57,613 nt of DNA from Gnetum montanum (Eukaryota > Streptophyta > Gnetopsida > Gnetales > Gnetaceae), in NCBI GenBank assembly GCA_015680685.1, contig MNCI01011140.1, positions 168,734-226,346 of the forward strand, given 5' to 3'. Of this stretch, positions 1-11,362 are shown piece by piece. Position 1 is the stretch's first letter, and every line of letters begins with the position of its first letter. The notes below the pieces were generated by a model, which was not told where the DNA came from, made no database searches, and saw only the letters and a program-made list of their open reading frames with translations. A program made the translations under genes and the position numbers.

Positions 1-830
1 ACACAGAAGCGGGCATATCCCAACCTGTCCAGCGACCGCGTGACCTGGTCGAAGGCGATGAACTAGCCGAAATGTCCCGCCACCTCCCGCAGAAACTCAA
101 GGCCCCATAACTCCCACGGGATACCGGCCACCCGGATCCAAACGGGGGCACAGGTGAATAAATCGGGCTCTCTATGTGCCTCGGGGCTCCAGGGGGTCAG
201 TGCGAGACCCTGGGCCCCGTAGAACCAAGGTTCGCCGAGAAGGATGGAGTCGCAGGCCTGCAGGGAGGGGAGGACAAAGAGAAGCAGGTCCTCCGAGAGG
301 CTCCGGACGGTCACGCCCTCCAGCTTCCATTGCTCCCTGACCCAGCGCTGAATTAGGTCTAAACGGGGACGGATCCCCCTGGAGACGAACCGACCGATGA
401 GGCTCCGTTCCATGGTGCGCACACCGTCTGTGGGGGGGGTACGGATGCGAAGGCGTAGGGTGTGGTTGGAACGGGAGTGGGCCTCGATGGCCCCGCGTGG
501 AGCAGTGGGCGCCGGGGAAACCACGGTCGCGCCAGCACCTGACTCCAGAGGCCCCTCATCCGAACCCGTGGGGGTCCCGGCGCCGCCCGTCGCGGCCACC
601 TGAGTCGCGGCCGCGGTTGCGGCCGCCGCAGGCACTGCCGTGCCTACAGCCGCCATAGTCGTGGCCGTCGCGGTGACCGTCTCCGCGGTGGCCAACGCGG
701 CCGTCGCGGCCGGCGTAGCCGTTGCTGTCGGCGCTGTCGCTGCTGCTGCTGCTGCCGTTGCCGCTGTTGCTGCTGCTGCCGTAGCCGCTGTTGCTGCCGT
801 TGCTGCTGCTGCCGTAGCCGCCACTCCTAG
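1..830 (-). pseudogene. LINE ORF1 fragment, DUF4283-type RNA-binding protein
   Basis: The minus strand encodes a low-complexity Ala/Thr-rich N-terminal half (roughly codons 1-75 from position 824) followed by a compact domain with the spacing of the plant DUF4283 family. Visible landmarks are LLLFVLPS, LLGEPWFYGAQGLAL, WSPE and APVWIRVAGIPWELWG. In plants this domain is typical of ORF1 of L1-type LINEs, where it helps package the element RNA, usually ahead of a zinc knuckle. The frame is cut by TAG at 63-65, but the same frame carries on with FIAFDQVTRSL to the window edge, so the gene continues outside the window. The segment is GC- and CpG-rich, unlike its AT-rich surroundings, which suggests a younger insertion. 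No zinc knuckle is inside the window. A host gene with DUF4283 is less likely. Confidence 0.72.
718..826. repeat. Trinucleotide (GCN/ACN) repeat inside LINE ORF1
   Basis: Imperfect triplet repeat of GCT, GCC, GTT and GTA units that codes for Ala/Thr runs on the minus strand. A longer motif containing GCTGCTGCTGCCGTAGCCGC recurs about every 30-35 bases, so slippage acted at two scales. A shifted minus frame reads as a Gly/Tyr/Ser-rich peptide, which I treat as a by-product. Confidence 0.8.
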
Positions 831-831
831 G

Positions 832-860
832 GATTTTTGGTTTCTTTGAAACCAAAAATC
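832..860. repeat. Perfect 13-bp hairpin at LINE fragment border
   Basis: GATTTTTGGTTTC (832-844), a 3-base loop TTT, then the exact reverse complement GAAACCAAAAATC (848-860). It marks the transition from the GC-rich LINE segment to AT-rich gag-derived sequence. Confidence 0.85.
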
Positions 861-879
861 TGAAGCTCCTAAGATGTTG

Positions 880-3380
880 GCTATACTAAAGAATCCTTGA
901 TTGTTACTTACTAGTTGTAGCCTTCATTTCAGCCATGGGTGTTGTGAGGTTCTTGTTCAACCTCTTGTGCTGCCATTTGGTAGGGCTTCCTAGGTTGCCA
1001 GTGGAGTCAACCCTTGAATGAGAAGAGACAGACACATTGTCCACTATCAAGCTTGGGATAGGTGAGGGGCCAACATGTTGTGGAACCTTAATGAGAAATG
1101 ACTATTTGGGAGTTGTTGCAGGGCCAACTCATTTTGGCACCTTGATGATAAAGGGTTGCTTAGTAGTTGTAGGTGTAGTTTCGTGCTAGTTTAATGTCTT
1201 TGCAGATAAAGGCTATAGGACCCTGACCATGAAGGATGTTGTGGATGCTCAAGGTGGCACTTTGATCACAAAAGAAGGCCTCTTGCTTGTGGAGGATGAG
1301 GAAATCCTTGCCTTGTTGGAAGGCACTTGGATCACAAAAGGTTGCTGCATAGGTTTAGACTTGCCTCCTATGCTGATGGAGTTTATGATGTAGGGGGCAT
1401 TGTCTACATTGGATTGGCTCACTGTGTCAAGCGTAGGTTGGTCCCTTTCTATCATTCTTTGTAGGTCATCCTGATGGTAATGACAGTATTAGCTCGCTGT
1501 GACCATACATCTGATGGTAATGACAATATTGATCTAGTTGGAAATGTTGTAGGATCTGGGACTTGTTTGGTATTACTGAGGTAGGGTTCCTCAGTAGTTT
1601 GTAGTACCTATCATGTTTTTGGCAAGCAATCTTTGATATGTGTTTGTTAGATTTGCCTAGTTTTTAGAAGTTTCTCCAATAGCTTAGAGGGTTTCATTGG
1701 TAGCAGGGTATACCTTGAGCAATCCTTGCACTCAAATTTGGGCCTCGAAGTAGCTTGCATTGTTTGATCCCTACTAATGTAGGTGGGTTGGCACTAGAGT
1801 TGGTAGCTTTGTGAGCTGAGGCCTTGGGCTGGTTAGTCATCGAGCCTTGATTGGTTTCTTTGGTAGTTGAAGCTAGTTTCCATTGTTGTGTTTTGCTTGT
1901 GTGCATGTTGGTTTCTATATGCCATGTAGGTTGGGTTATTACTTACTTGCACTACCTCCTCTATGCCCTTTGTTTGGACAAAGGCTTAGCTGAGAGACTT
2001 TGGAACCAGGTAGTATAGCTTTAACTTGATAAAGTCATTAATTGCACCTTTGAAGATGTCCAAGAGATGAGTCTTTGCAATTGGGTAGAGCATTTCATTC
2101 AATGTAGTGCTCCAACATTGGATAAACCTGGGCATAGGCTTTAGGGGTCCCTACTTGACCTACATGAGCTACTCGAGGGTTACTTTAGGCTTTAGGTTGT
2201 ATCTAAAGCATATCACAAATTGGCTTAAGAGGTCCTCAAGGGAGGAGATTTAGCCCCTGTGTAGCAAGCGGTACTAGTCAAGGGCTTTACTAGTTGGGAA
2301 CATGGGGAAGACACACATGATTACATGTGACCAAGTTTGTAGTAGCAGGCACTCAGACCTGAATGTAACCAAGTGCACATTGGGGCCCCCTCACCATTGT
2401 ACTTGTTGAGTTAAGGAAATGGGACCATAGGTTGGAGAGTTAGTGGTGGGACTAAAGGACTTATGGGATCATCCTAATAGTAGTCCACCACTTGATGGTT
2501 TTGGAGGAGGCAACTTTGAGTCATTTGATCTCCTCTATCAAACTCTAAGTCAACTGGAATGCTTGATGCAAGCTTGGGGATGTGCCAGCCAGTTACATTA
2601 ACTGGGCTCATGTTGGTTGCACAGTGAAGGGCTAGGTCTTTTGTTGTGGAGTATGTTAGTTTAACATCATAGCAGATGATTATTGCCAGTTTAACATTGT
2701 AGCAAATGGATGCAGTTGATGTGTTACTTGAACAATGGGCATGGTGACCTAGATAGGCCACACACATGTGGGCTGGATTGATGCCAAGGATGCTGATGAG
2801 ATAGGTGGGACATAGGATGTCTAAATCATTTGGGGCTAGGAGGTGGCCCCTACATGAATGTAAGGTTGGGCAAATGCAACAGTTGCTTGCGAGGAAGGAT
2901 GAACTGATGTGGTCATCATCTCAGAGAGAATGAATGAACAGAATTGAGGAGGGGTTGTAGTGGGAAGTGGTTGTTGGAAGATGGTGTAAAGAGGGCTCTT
3001 ACATTCAGAGCAAGCCTCAAACTCATCTTCTTCCTCCTGTGAGGCTTTCTTATAGGTTGTCCCTTCATCATGCTCATTCACATGGATGAGTTGGGAGAGC
3101 AACTAGTAATAGGACTTTGTGAGTGGGATTATATCGAACAAGGTAGGCTTGTACTCTCATCCATCCCAATGGACTCATTCATAGTCCTATTTTTCCTCTA
3201 GGTCAAGGTGATCCATAGGTAATCCTGCTTGGATTTTTGCACAAAAAAATTATATTGTTCATCACTTAGTGCAGCATGATTTGGATGGATCATGAAGGTG
3301 TCAAGTATATTAGACACTAACCTAGAAGGTTGATCTGGATTCATATTCATAAATTTGGTTGTGAGAGCTTTTGTTTGCAA
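880..3380 (-). pseudogene. Decayed Ty3/gypsy gag region (element Z)
   Basis: Broken minus-strand frames run from about 3380 down to 900. The clearest gag landmark is at about 1650-1745: a cysteine-bearing stretch followed by LLPMKPSKLLEKLLK. This matches the conserved 'F-T-P-L-P-M ... L-L ... L-L' block downstream of the capsid in plant gypsy gag proteins. Further upstream are fragments with EEEDEFEACSECKSP (2836-3102) and FDRGDQMTQ (2474-2767). Between 1080 and 1460 a short motif, (P/S)F(V/L/I)I(K/Q)VP, occurs four times, at the place where Tat/Athila-like elements have a gag-protease linker. No RT or integrase follows because the LINE fragment interrupts. Assignment to gag is fairly secure; lineage is inferred. 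The frame has many TAG stops. Confidence 0.55.
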
Positions 3381-3384
3381 AAAA

Positions 3385-3690
3385 TAGCTAACTCTAAAAA
3401 CTACAGAAAAACACCTAAGTCTATTGATAATAGAAAATGGTCAAGTCTAGAAAGTGCAAAAAATTGACTAAGTGTAAAACTGCAGAAAATTAGCTAAGTA
3501 TGAAATTGTGAAAATTTGGCTAAGTATGAAAATGTAGAAAAAATGCTAAGTATGAAAATGCAAAAAAATGGTTAAGTTTGTTGGTAGCAGAAAATGGCTA
3601 ACTATAAAAATGCAGAAAAATAACTAAGTATGAAAATGCCAAAAATGGCTGTGTAAAACTGCAGAAAAAATGATAAGTATGGAAACTATG
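3385..3690. repeat. Minisatellite, about 30-bp unit
   Basis: Roughly nine to ten imperfect tandem copies of a unit resembling AATGGCTAAGTATGAAAATG plus CAGAAA. Individual copies vary by a few bases and small indels. It lies directly 5' (minus sense) of the element Z gag remnant, so it was probably part of that element's leader or LTR. Confidence 0.75.
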
Positions 3691-4974
3691 CTCCACACCA
3701 ATTACGCTCTAAACTTACTATGCCCTCTATGCTCAAAGAGCGAAGACCTAGAAAAAAGTGGAGAGTGATGTGATTTGGGTTGCTATGCGGGGTCTTAGGG
3801 AGACCAAAAATGGAGACCAATCTACACTAAGAGGGGTACAGAGAGCATGCAAAGACAACCACAACAGAGTGCAAAGAAGAAAATGGTAGGCCCTCCTTCT
3901 AGCACTAGAAAACTGTAGTGACTAAAAATGTCAGAGGCTAGAATAGGACTTCAAGAGGTCCATGGTCACACATCCTTAACACCGTGTTTGCACAAGGGCC
4001 TTCTAGGAAAAAAGGTAGGGTGCCCAAAATGATCTTGTGATTAAATGAGGACTTACAAGTGTTACAAAAAAAATAATGTTAAGGTGTTTATATGACATCT
4101 ACAGTGTCCAAGGTGCTCATGGGTGTGAGCATAGTGAAGGTTTCAAACATAAAAATGAGGGTGCAAATGTGCAAATATGTGTGTAAATAGTGAAAGATGC
4201 GAATAGAGTGCTAAGATGTAAAAGAAAATGTGAAAAACACATAGAAAATGAGCTAGAGAGAAAGTGGCACCACCCCAAACGAGGAGAGCATAGTCAACTG
4301 TAAAGAAAAGTTTAGGAGGTACATGGTATACAAATAGGCATAATAGGCAATGTATTCATAGTCTTAGGGTGTTTGGTTATGGAATTAATGTCTGTTGTGG
4401 AGTCTAAGCCTATTGGGTTAGATACCACAATGCCCTACACCCTGTGGTGATTAGTGATGTGTTGGGCAATGTACAACAAAGTTGTAGCAGTGTGCAATCA
4501 TGTCCGATGGTGTTCCAAATTTTGCCAAGATCCCATGTGTGCTCAAGTGTAAGAGTGCCAAGAATGCTAATGTTCAAACTTGCCAACCCCTAAAATGTGA
4601 AGCACTAGGGTATTTACAGGGCTTAGAGTTAGCATGAGTCATGGATTGGGTGCCACATGCTAGAGGTAGTTGGGGACTATGCTAGCCCCAACAACACTCC
4701 TACTAAAGCAAAATGGTGTTTTGCAGGTATGCTCCAATTGATCCTACCAGACTATGACTACGTTGCCAAACTACCCATGCAAGCACCAAATAGATCACAA
4801 TGTACCTAAAAATAATGCAAAATAGTATAGTTTGGAGACTATGCTACCCATTGTCTCGAGTGGTGTCAAGCATAGGTAAAATTTGGGGGCAAATAGAAAA
4901 TGTAAAAGGAACAAAACTTGCTGATCCTACTTGTTGAAGGAATGTTGGAGCTAAGATGTAGACTAGTGCTAAGC
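3691..4974. other. No gene seen; probable LTR or leader of element Z
   Basis: AT-rich sequence without a credible reading frame. Isolated copies of the CTATGCTC/GACTATGC words that form the array at 4975-5520 also appear near 3690-3760 and 4830-4850. This suggests one contiguous non-coding block, most likely an old LTR plus leader. Confidence 0.4.
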
Positions 4975-5520
4975 TTTGGAGGCTTCTGGAGAGAGTTTTG
5001 GTAGGCTACGTTGACTACACTTTGGAGCATGGCCCCAGGAGTTAGAAAAATCTTGCCAAAAAATGATACTCAGTGCAAGCTATGCTAGCTATGCTCTAAA
5101 GTGTAGTCCTAGAGGTGAGATCATAACACTTGGAAAAATCTAGCAAAGATGACATGCCCATGCAGACTACACTAACTATGCCCTAGAGCATAGTAGGGAA
5201 TGTAGGCTTAGGAACTAGAAAATCTACCAAGCTATTTTGTCAATCTAAATCATGCTTAGCAACCTTGAGCTTAACACTTAGGAAAATTTGCAAAAATTAG
5301 TCATTCCAAGGTTGACTACGTTAACTACGCTTTGGAGCATAGTCCGAACAAGGTGAGCATAGCTAGAACACTTAGAAAAATTTGCAGCTGATGTTGACAC
5401 TTAGAAAATTTTTGCAAATCTAGACTATTAATGTCAACTACACTGACTTTGGTTTGGAGTGTAGTCCTAGAAGTAGAAGTGTAGTCTTAGCACTTAGATA
5501 AAATTTGCCAAATTTTGACA
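4975..5520. repeat. Array of about five diverged repeats with a palindromic core
   Basis: About five copies, spaced roughly 85-145 bases apart (cores near 5015, 5085, 5165, 5320 and 5440). Each has a core like GACTACGCT then GAGCATAGTC: a word and its inverted copy around a short centre, followed by a conserved tail resembling ACTTAGAAAAATTTGC. The copies differ mostly by C/T and G/A changes. Confidence 0.65.
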
Positions 5521-5533
5521 CTTGGCCAAATCT

Positions 5534-5880
5534 TTAGTTGAGACCCCAAGAGCCTGAATTTGGTGATGTTTCACCAAAAAAGAGGAGTTCACTAGGAAAC
5601 ATATTAGATAGTGGGTTTTTTTCCTCTTTGTTGTCCCATTGTAACCTACATAAGTAATAAACAACCACATTCTCAGTATTCTTTTGATCTACCATCATAA
5701 GATCTACCTTTGGCTTGTTCATCGGGAAGTGGATGGCACTATGGTCCATGTGCACAAACACTTTGTATTCAAGAACATAATGCTTGAACTTTTCTAAAGC
5801 AAACACCATTGCCATTAGTTCTTTTTCTGTAGTGGTGTAGTTTAGTTGTGTACCCATTATGCTTTGGCCTATGTAGTGGA
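5534..5880 (-). pseudogene. Element A RNase H domain
   Basis: Contains LNYTTTEKELMAMVFALEKF and DHSAIHFPM, then TENVVVYYLCRL. These correspond to the YTTTEKELLAV, TDH and 'ENVVADHLSRL' blocks of gypsy RNase H, the domain that removes the RNA template after reverse transcription. After the conserved end about 30 more residues are open before the frame enters non-coding repeats. In intact Athila/Tat elements an integrase would follow; none is visible. Aspartate-containing motifs are only partly preserved, so the enzyme is not functional. Confidence 0.8.
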
Positions 5881-7215
5881 TGCAATATGGATCTTTCTAG
5901 TCATCCATCTATGTAAGTACAACTCCTAGGGCATAATTTGATGTATCCATCATGACATGAAATGGTTTAGACCAGTTGGATGCTTATAGGATTGGAGTTT
6001 CCACAAGTTTCTCCTTCAATTGTTGGAATTTCTTTGTACATTCATTAGTCTAGATAAATGGAGCATGCTTCTTAGTCAGCTCAACTAATCATTTTGCGAT
6101 CTTAGAGAAATTATCTATGAATAACCAGTAGTAGCCAATATGTCCAAGGAATGACCAAACATCTTTAATAGTTTCTGGTTGGTGGGTTATTCCTTGGATG
6201 ACCCTTATTTTTTTGGGGTTGACCTCAATTCTTGCTTGTGATATTCTGTGCCCCAACGCAAAGCCTTCTTGGATCATAAGATGACTCTTTTTCTAGTTGA
6301 GCCACAAATTTGTTTCAATGCATCATTTTAGTACTTGTTCAAGTTTGTCCAAGGCTTGATCAAATGTAGATCCATAGGTGGAGAAGTCATCTATGAAGGC
6401 TTCCATACTACTATCGATTTGCTATTGAAAAATGCTTAGAACTAGGCATTGGAATGTAGTAGGGACATTGCATAGACCAAATGACATCTTGTGATATGAA
6501 AAAGTCTCCTAGAGATTCATGAATGTTGTCTTGGCCTAGTCCTCTAGTGTGATCTAGATTTAGTTATAGCCACTATAACCATCTAGAAAATTATAGTAGT
6601 AATGTGCAAAGATTGTATCTAATACCTAATCAATGAATGAAAATGGAAAAAGGTCTTTGAGTGTTGCCATATTTAGCAACCAAAAATTGATGTAGACCTA
6701 CCACTTGCCACCTTTCTTTAGCACAATCATAAGTGGACTAACCGACTCACTATCCATAATGAGATAAATGAACCCCATCTTGAGGAGTTGTTTAATTTCC
6801 TCTTTGATGATCTACTTCAGTTTGGGACTTAATTACCTCTGTAGGTGCCTCTTTGGCTTCATGGCTGGATCAATGTAGATGCGATGCTAGCATATCCTAG
6901 GATCAATCCCTATGAGTTCAGGACATGACCAAGCATAGGCTACTGACCATTTTTCAACCACATTTAATAGCATATTTTTCTATTCTAGAGTAAGATTATC
7001 ATTAGTTTTATTTGCTTTTCATTTTTCAAAAACACATATTCCATATCGACCAATAGAGCTTTTAGTTCAAGGGGTTCTTGCTTAAAATTTTTAGAAATTT
7101 CCAACTTTTCCAAATAGGTATCATCATTTGCAACATTAGAGAGTTGGTGATCAACATGCTCTAGTTCATCCATGCCTACGACATGTGCACATGTGAGGCT
7201 CTTAATTAGTTCCAT
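5881..7215 (-). pseudogene. Element A reverse transcriptase and protease-RT linker
   Basis: The polymerase signature reads AFIDDFST, with the two aspartates at 6386-6391. The FxDDFSxxG form is typical of the Athila/Tat group. Upstream is LKKGGKW (the KKDG-W block, near 6720). Downstream, at 6089-6277, are LGHRISQARIEVNPKK and WSFLGHIGYYWLFI, matching the LGH and 'SFLGHAGFYRRFI' thumb blocks. The segment at 6985-7215 is a charged linker between protease and RT. Several TAG stops and at least one frame change make this a pseudogene. Confidence 0.8.
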
Positions 7216-7362
7216 GTAAAGTGTGCTATTCTTAGAAGTAGTGGTTAGCCACTAGGTGTCCTCTTATTTTGTGGCTACTGCATACACACATCTTTGAATG
7301 TTAGCTTCTGGTGCATACTACTTGCATGCAGAGATGGATACTCATTTCACTACCTAGAGTTT

Positions 7363-7790
7363 CTACACACAATTACACCCTTTTTTGTTGTACACAATGC
7401 ATGGAACTTGCTTCTTCTCAATCTTCTTGAATGCATTTTCTTTAGATATTTCTAGGGAAAGATCCCTTATGCTCAATTTTGCATCATTGGTGCTTAGCCA
7501 TGTCCTTCCCATGATGATTGAAAAGTTCCCTTTGCAGTTCTCCACCTTGATCACTAGGAAATGAGTAGGATAAGACCATCACAAATAGTGGTGATAATGT
7601 CTTCCACTAGTTCCAATGGAACAATGATGGACTGATCTACCAATTGTAATTTGATATTGCTCTTCTTGAGAGGGGGTAGGTTTCATGTAGTATACATCTC
7701 ATGAGAAAATAGATTGACATCAAAACCTAAGTCAAGAAGAGCTTTGCACAGTTCATTCCCAACAATCTACAAATAAATAGGAGAACTTTC
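7363..7790 (-). pseudogene. Element A aspartic protease
   Basis: The active-site region reads LLDLGFDVNLF with DLG at 7725-7733. Plant Athila/Tat elements characteristically have DLGASINL instead of the usual DTG/DSG. About 230 bases downstream IIMGRTWLST matches the second conserved block of retropepsins, (V/I)LGRPFLAT. The protease would cut the gag-pol polyprotein. The second half (7363-7554) is an uninterrupted frame; the first half carries stops. Confidence 0.75.
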
Positions 7791-10367
7791 AAGATTGGTT
7801 AATTTCCTAGGAAGGTTTTTAGAACAAATCAAATTAGATACAATGTGAGTAAGCATCATAGTATGGATCCTAGATGCTATTTGGTTTGAAAGGGACTCGA
7901 AGGTAGTTTATACAAAGGAAGACTCAGAAACAGGGTTGTCAACCATAGGTGTATTTGAGGGCTTAGGCAGACTATGGGGTTGAAAGAAAGGTCTTTTCTT
8001 TGATCAAGTATCCAAACCACTCAGTTGATGAATTGGTTGTAGATTAACAACCCTGATAGTGTTGCATTGTTGTGGTTGAGCTAGTAGTTCACCCTGCATA
8101 GATGGAGTAGGTGATAGCTATGTAGAGGGAGGAGGAAGATGCGTAGGAATGGAAGGGGGATAAGGGTAAAAAGTGGTATCCTTTCTTACATGTGGATAAT
8201 GAGTTTGGTAATTATCAAGAGGTTAGTGGCTAGGTTGAAATGTGGAAACATAATTGGAAGAGTCACATGGAGACAAGGATTGTTGAACATAATACCTATA
8301 TGAATTAGGTTATCCATAAGTGTATTACTACCTTAGTGGTGCTAGTGCCCATGATTGTGGTTGCTACCACTATTAATATTACTTATATGGTTAATACTAT
8401 TGTGGTTGGTGGAACTACCTAGAATTTCCTTGAGGATAAGGTAATCTTCTGGGTGTTTACCTTTGTATTGGTTATGGATTCAAGACATACAGCCCAGATT
8501 CATGTAAGTGTGACAAAATAGGACAACATCCATTAGAATGTTAATAATGGTAGATGTTACACCCACCATCATCATCTGATTCAATTCCTGCAACTTCCTC
8601 TATTGCAACAATCTTTCCCTTACCTCTTTGATAGGCACATTCAACTTTTTTACCGCTCATTTGCTCATGAATATTACCTTATTCTTTGGAATCTTTAGCA
8701 ATCTTGAGAACAACTTAAAATTTGCTATCCATGGAGTCCCATAACTAATTAACCTTGGCCGTAATTTCAAATTGAAATTTTTGAAGTAACAAGGTTTTTC
8801 TATTCACCACCTCATCAAGTGCTAATTCTTCCTCACTATCACAACATCAAACCTCCCTCTTTCAAATGGAAGGATTGTGGTTGTAATCCTCTACTTTTTC
8901 TTATTTTCTTAATTCTCCTTCCTCTTTAGCTACCTACTCAATCAATCTTTGGATTTAACAGGCACTTAATTCTACTAGTGGTCCTTGGGCATAGGCACCA
9001 AGGGTTCTCCTTGTTTTAGATTGAAGCTTGTCTACAATGTGGAAAACTTGGTCTAATTGAGAATAATCATGGCTAGAACATCTATGCATTAAGGAATAAT
9101 ATCATTTGATGATAGTGTCCAAGGGTTTGTGTGTTCCTTGTTTCCATCCTTGGATCTACCTTCACGAGTTGGACACTCTAGAGTATGTTTGATATTAGTA
9201 ATTGAATAATTTAAGCATTGTACTCCATTATCTAATAGATTATAGTTCTAAGGACCAATACTAGTTCTATGCTTCTTTAATGAATGTTCATGGGAACAAC
9301 TTAAGATTTTTCCATTCATTTTCTATGTTCTACAAGGCACATGTATCTTGGAAAGCTTGGATATGGTTCTGTGGATCTGAGTTATATTCCCATTCAAAAT
9401 GAGGGATATTGTTCATGTCTAGCCTTTTGACCGAGTATCCTTTACATGCCTTGTTGGAATTTGTACTACCTCTATGATGTTTAGCATAATTTGGGTAGCA
9501 AGTAAAGGCTCATCAAGGCCTAGATTATGGTGCCTACAATGCCTTCTGCTACCCCTTCATTCATGGTGATGGACCTCTCTTGAATGCTTGTGTCCCTGAT
9601 CTTAGCTTGTCCTATAGTCCCTTTGATCATTTCAATCCCTTTGGTCACCTTCATCATGGTCGTGCCCCCTCTAGTTGCTATCAAAGTCAGAAAAGGAAGA
9701 AGAAGATGATGAAGGTGAAGAGGAAGGAGGACTAACATCAGCATGGTGCCTACTACCTCCTCTTCAGTGATCGTGGCCATGATCACAATCTTATTTTCTA
9801 TGTGCATCCCTACCTTGACTTGCCGCTTTGGATCCTTCTTTGTCATTAGATACAATCTTGCCAACATTAGGATTATGGATTGTGGATTATAAGTTTTGGT
9901 TTTGACCTCCTTCATCAAAGTCAAAGAAAGGAATTTCACTAAATGGAAAACCCCTCAAAGAAGGGTTTACCACCATCTTTCTGGTACATCAAGAATGGAA
10001 AATCATTAAATCCTTTTCCCTTCATAGATTCATGATGTTGTTCTAACTAGCAATCCCTCAGACATTGTGCATCAGTGGGATGATAATCCCTAGCATTAGT
10101 ATCTTGCACAACATACTCATCATGAAGTTCCTAGAGACCCAGATGAATAAGCATTTGTTGAAGCATTATAGCAACGGATCAATCTGGAAACAACACAATG
10201 TTTCCTTTCATGTCATGCCATTGTAGCTATTCATCTTGATGTAGAATGAAGATGAAAATAGGTACATACTCATCAGGATGAGCATATATCACTTAATATT
10301 GTTGGGGCACCTACTGATGTACTCCATCAAACTTTGACGGAGAATCACTCTTATGAGAAGAAGACAT
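7791..10367 (-). pseudogene. Element A gag polyprotein
   Basis: The likely start is ATG at 10367 (MSSSHKSDSPSKFDGVHQ), about 160 bases inside the 5' LTR. The best preserved feature is a hydrophilic Asp/His/Arg/Ser-rich segment at about 9520-9900. It is followed by degraded capsid sequence and, near 8000-8450, a Pro/Gln/Tyr-rich tail leading into the protease. Gag forms the particle that holds the element RNA. The same layout, with a charged DHD-rich N-terminal third and a Pro/Gln/Tyr-rich tail, is seen in element C gag (47476-49673), and both open with MSxxHxxD. No intact zinc knuckle is visible. There are numerous TAG stops. Confidence 0.6.
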
Positions 10368-11251
10368 TTTATGTTAGAGAATAAAAATGTAGTGTGCTTT
10401 TAGAAATTTTTGAAGTGATTTTTGAAGTACGATATGACAAGGTTCATTTCAACGATTTTGAATATCTTTCACTAGATCCTATATAGCACACATAACAACT
10501 AAAAAGTTCTCAAAAATGGCATGAATGATGAGCGGCAAGGTACCCCTATGCACACCGATACAAATCACAAGCATTCATGCATAATATGATCAAATTTTGC
10601 AAACCTTAAGTTCGTAAGTACATTAGTTCTTAGATGTGAAATTTAATTGGGATGATCATTGTCTTCTCAGTTCCACTTATGAAGTACAAATATATGGTTA
10701 AGTGTAACTAAGATATATAGTTTTATCATTCTATATTTGATAAGTTTAATTACCTAGAACAAGAAAGAAAGGTAGAGGAATTTAATATCTAATTAATTTA
10801 CTAACTAGCTAGCCTAACACAAGTACCCATTCCCACTCCTTAGACACATCCTAAATGCATGTAGCACTGCTAGGTTACCAAATGTTAAGTATTTCTGGGC
10901 TATCATGTGCTCCACATATGCTCAAAGTGGTCATGCTTATGTTCATTAATGATTGGAAATTAATTGCTTAATGAAAATGAATTAAAGTAAAGTGCATGAA
11001 TAATAAATGCATTAAAGGAGACATTAATCTATTCTCAGTGATACAAGGATTATCAAAAGGGCTTGTCTTTATTCCTATTACATTGTTGTGCTCAGGCACA
11101 TCAGTGCTTGAATAAAGGTCTATACACACTCAGACTCCTATTGTGGGCACTCAGAAATATTCAAACTTTGGAATGACTAAACTAGAAGAAGTTCATTACT
11201 CTATGCAAAACTTGATGAAAAACTATATGAAAATTGTGAGCCTAAGTGCTA

Positions 11252-11259
11252 TATTTATA
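11252..11259 (-). promoter_or_regulatory. TATA box of element A LTR
   Basis: The minus strand reads CCTATAAATA. The same box occurs at the equivalent place in the LTRs at 26557-26564, 42369-42376 and 50541-50548. Transcription would start about 25-35 bases downstream on the minus strand. Confidence 0.65.
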
Positions 11260-11280
11260 GGTTGGCATATGCCCCATGAT

Positions 11281-11362
11281 ATTAGATATTTGACATTGTG
11301 TCTTGGGCTCTAATATCAAGTATCTGATATTGAGGCTTCGATATCAAACATATGATATTAGA
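11281..11362 (-). promoter_or_regulatory. GATATC palindrome array in U3
   Basis: Words GATATT, AATATC, GATATT, GATATC and GATATT are arranged in pairs separated by a GTAT/CATAT-like centre, about 20-100 bases upstream of the TATA box. It is the decayed form of the compound palindrome best preserved at 18463-18572. Confidence 0.6.

Noticed and set aside
556-855. Gly/Tyr/Ser-rich minus frame (GYGSSSN repeats)
   Set aside because: Alternative frame of the trinucleotide repeat inside LINE ORF1; the DUF4283 frame explains the region.
4975-5520. CRISPR-like spaced repeats
   Set aside because: Repeats are diverged, spacing is irregular and the genome is plant nuclear; these are decayed tandem repeats.
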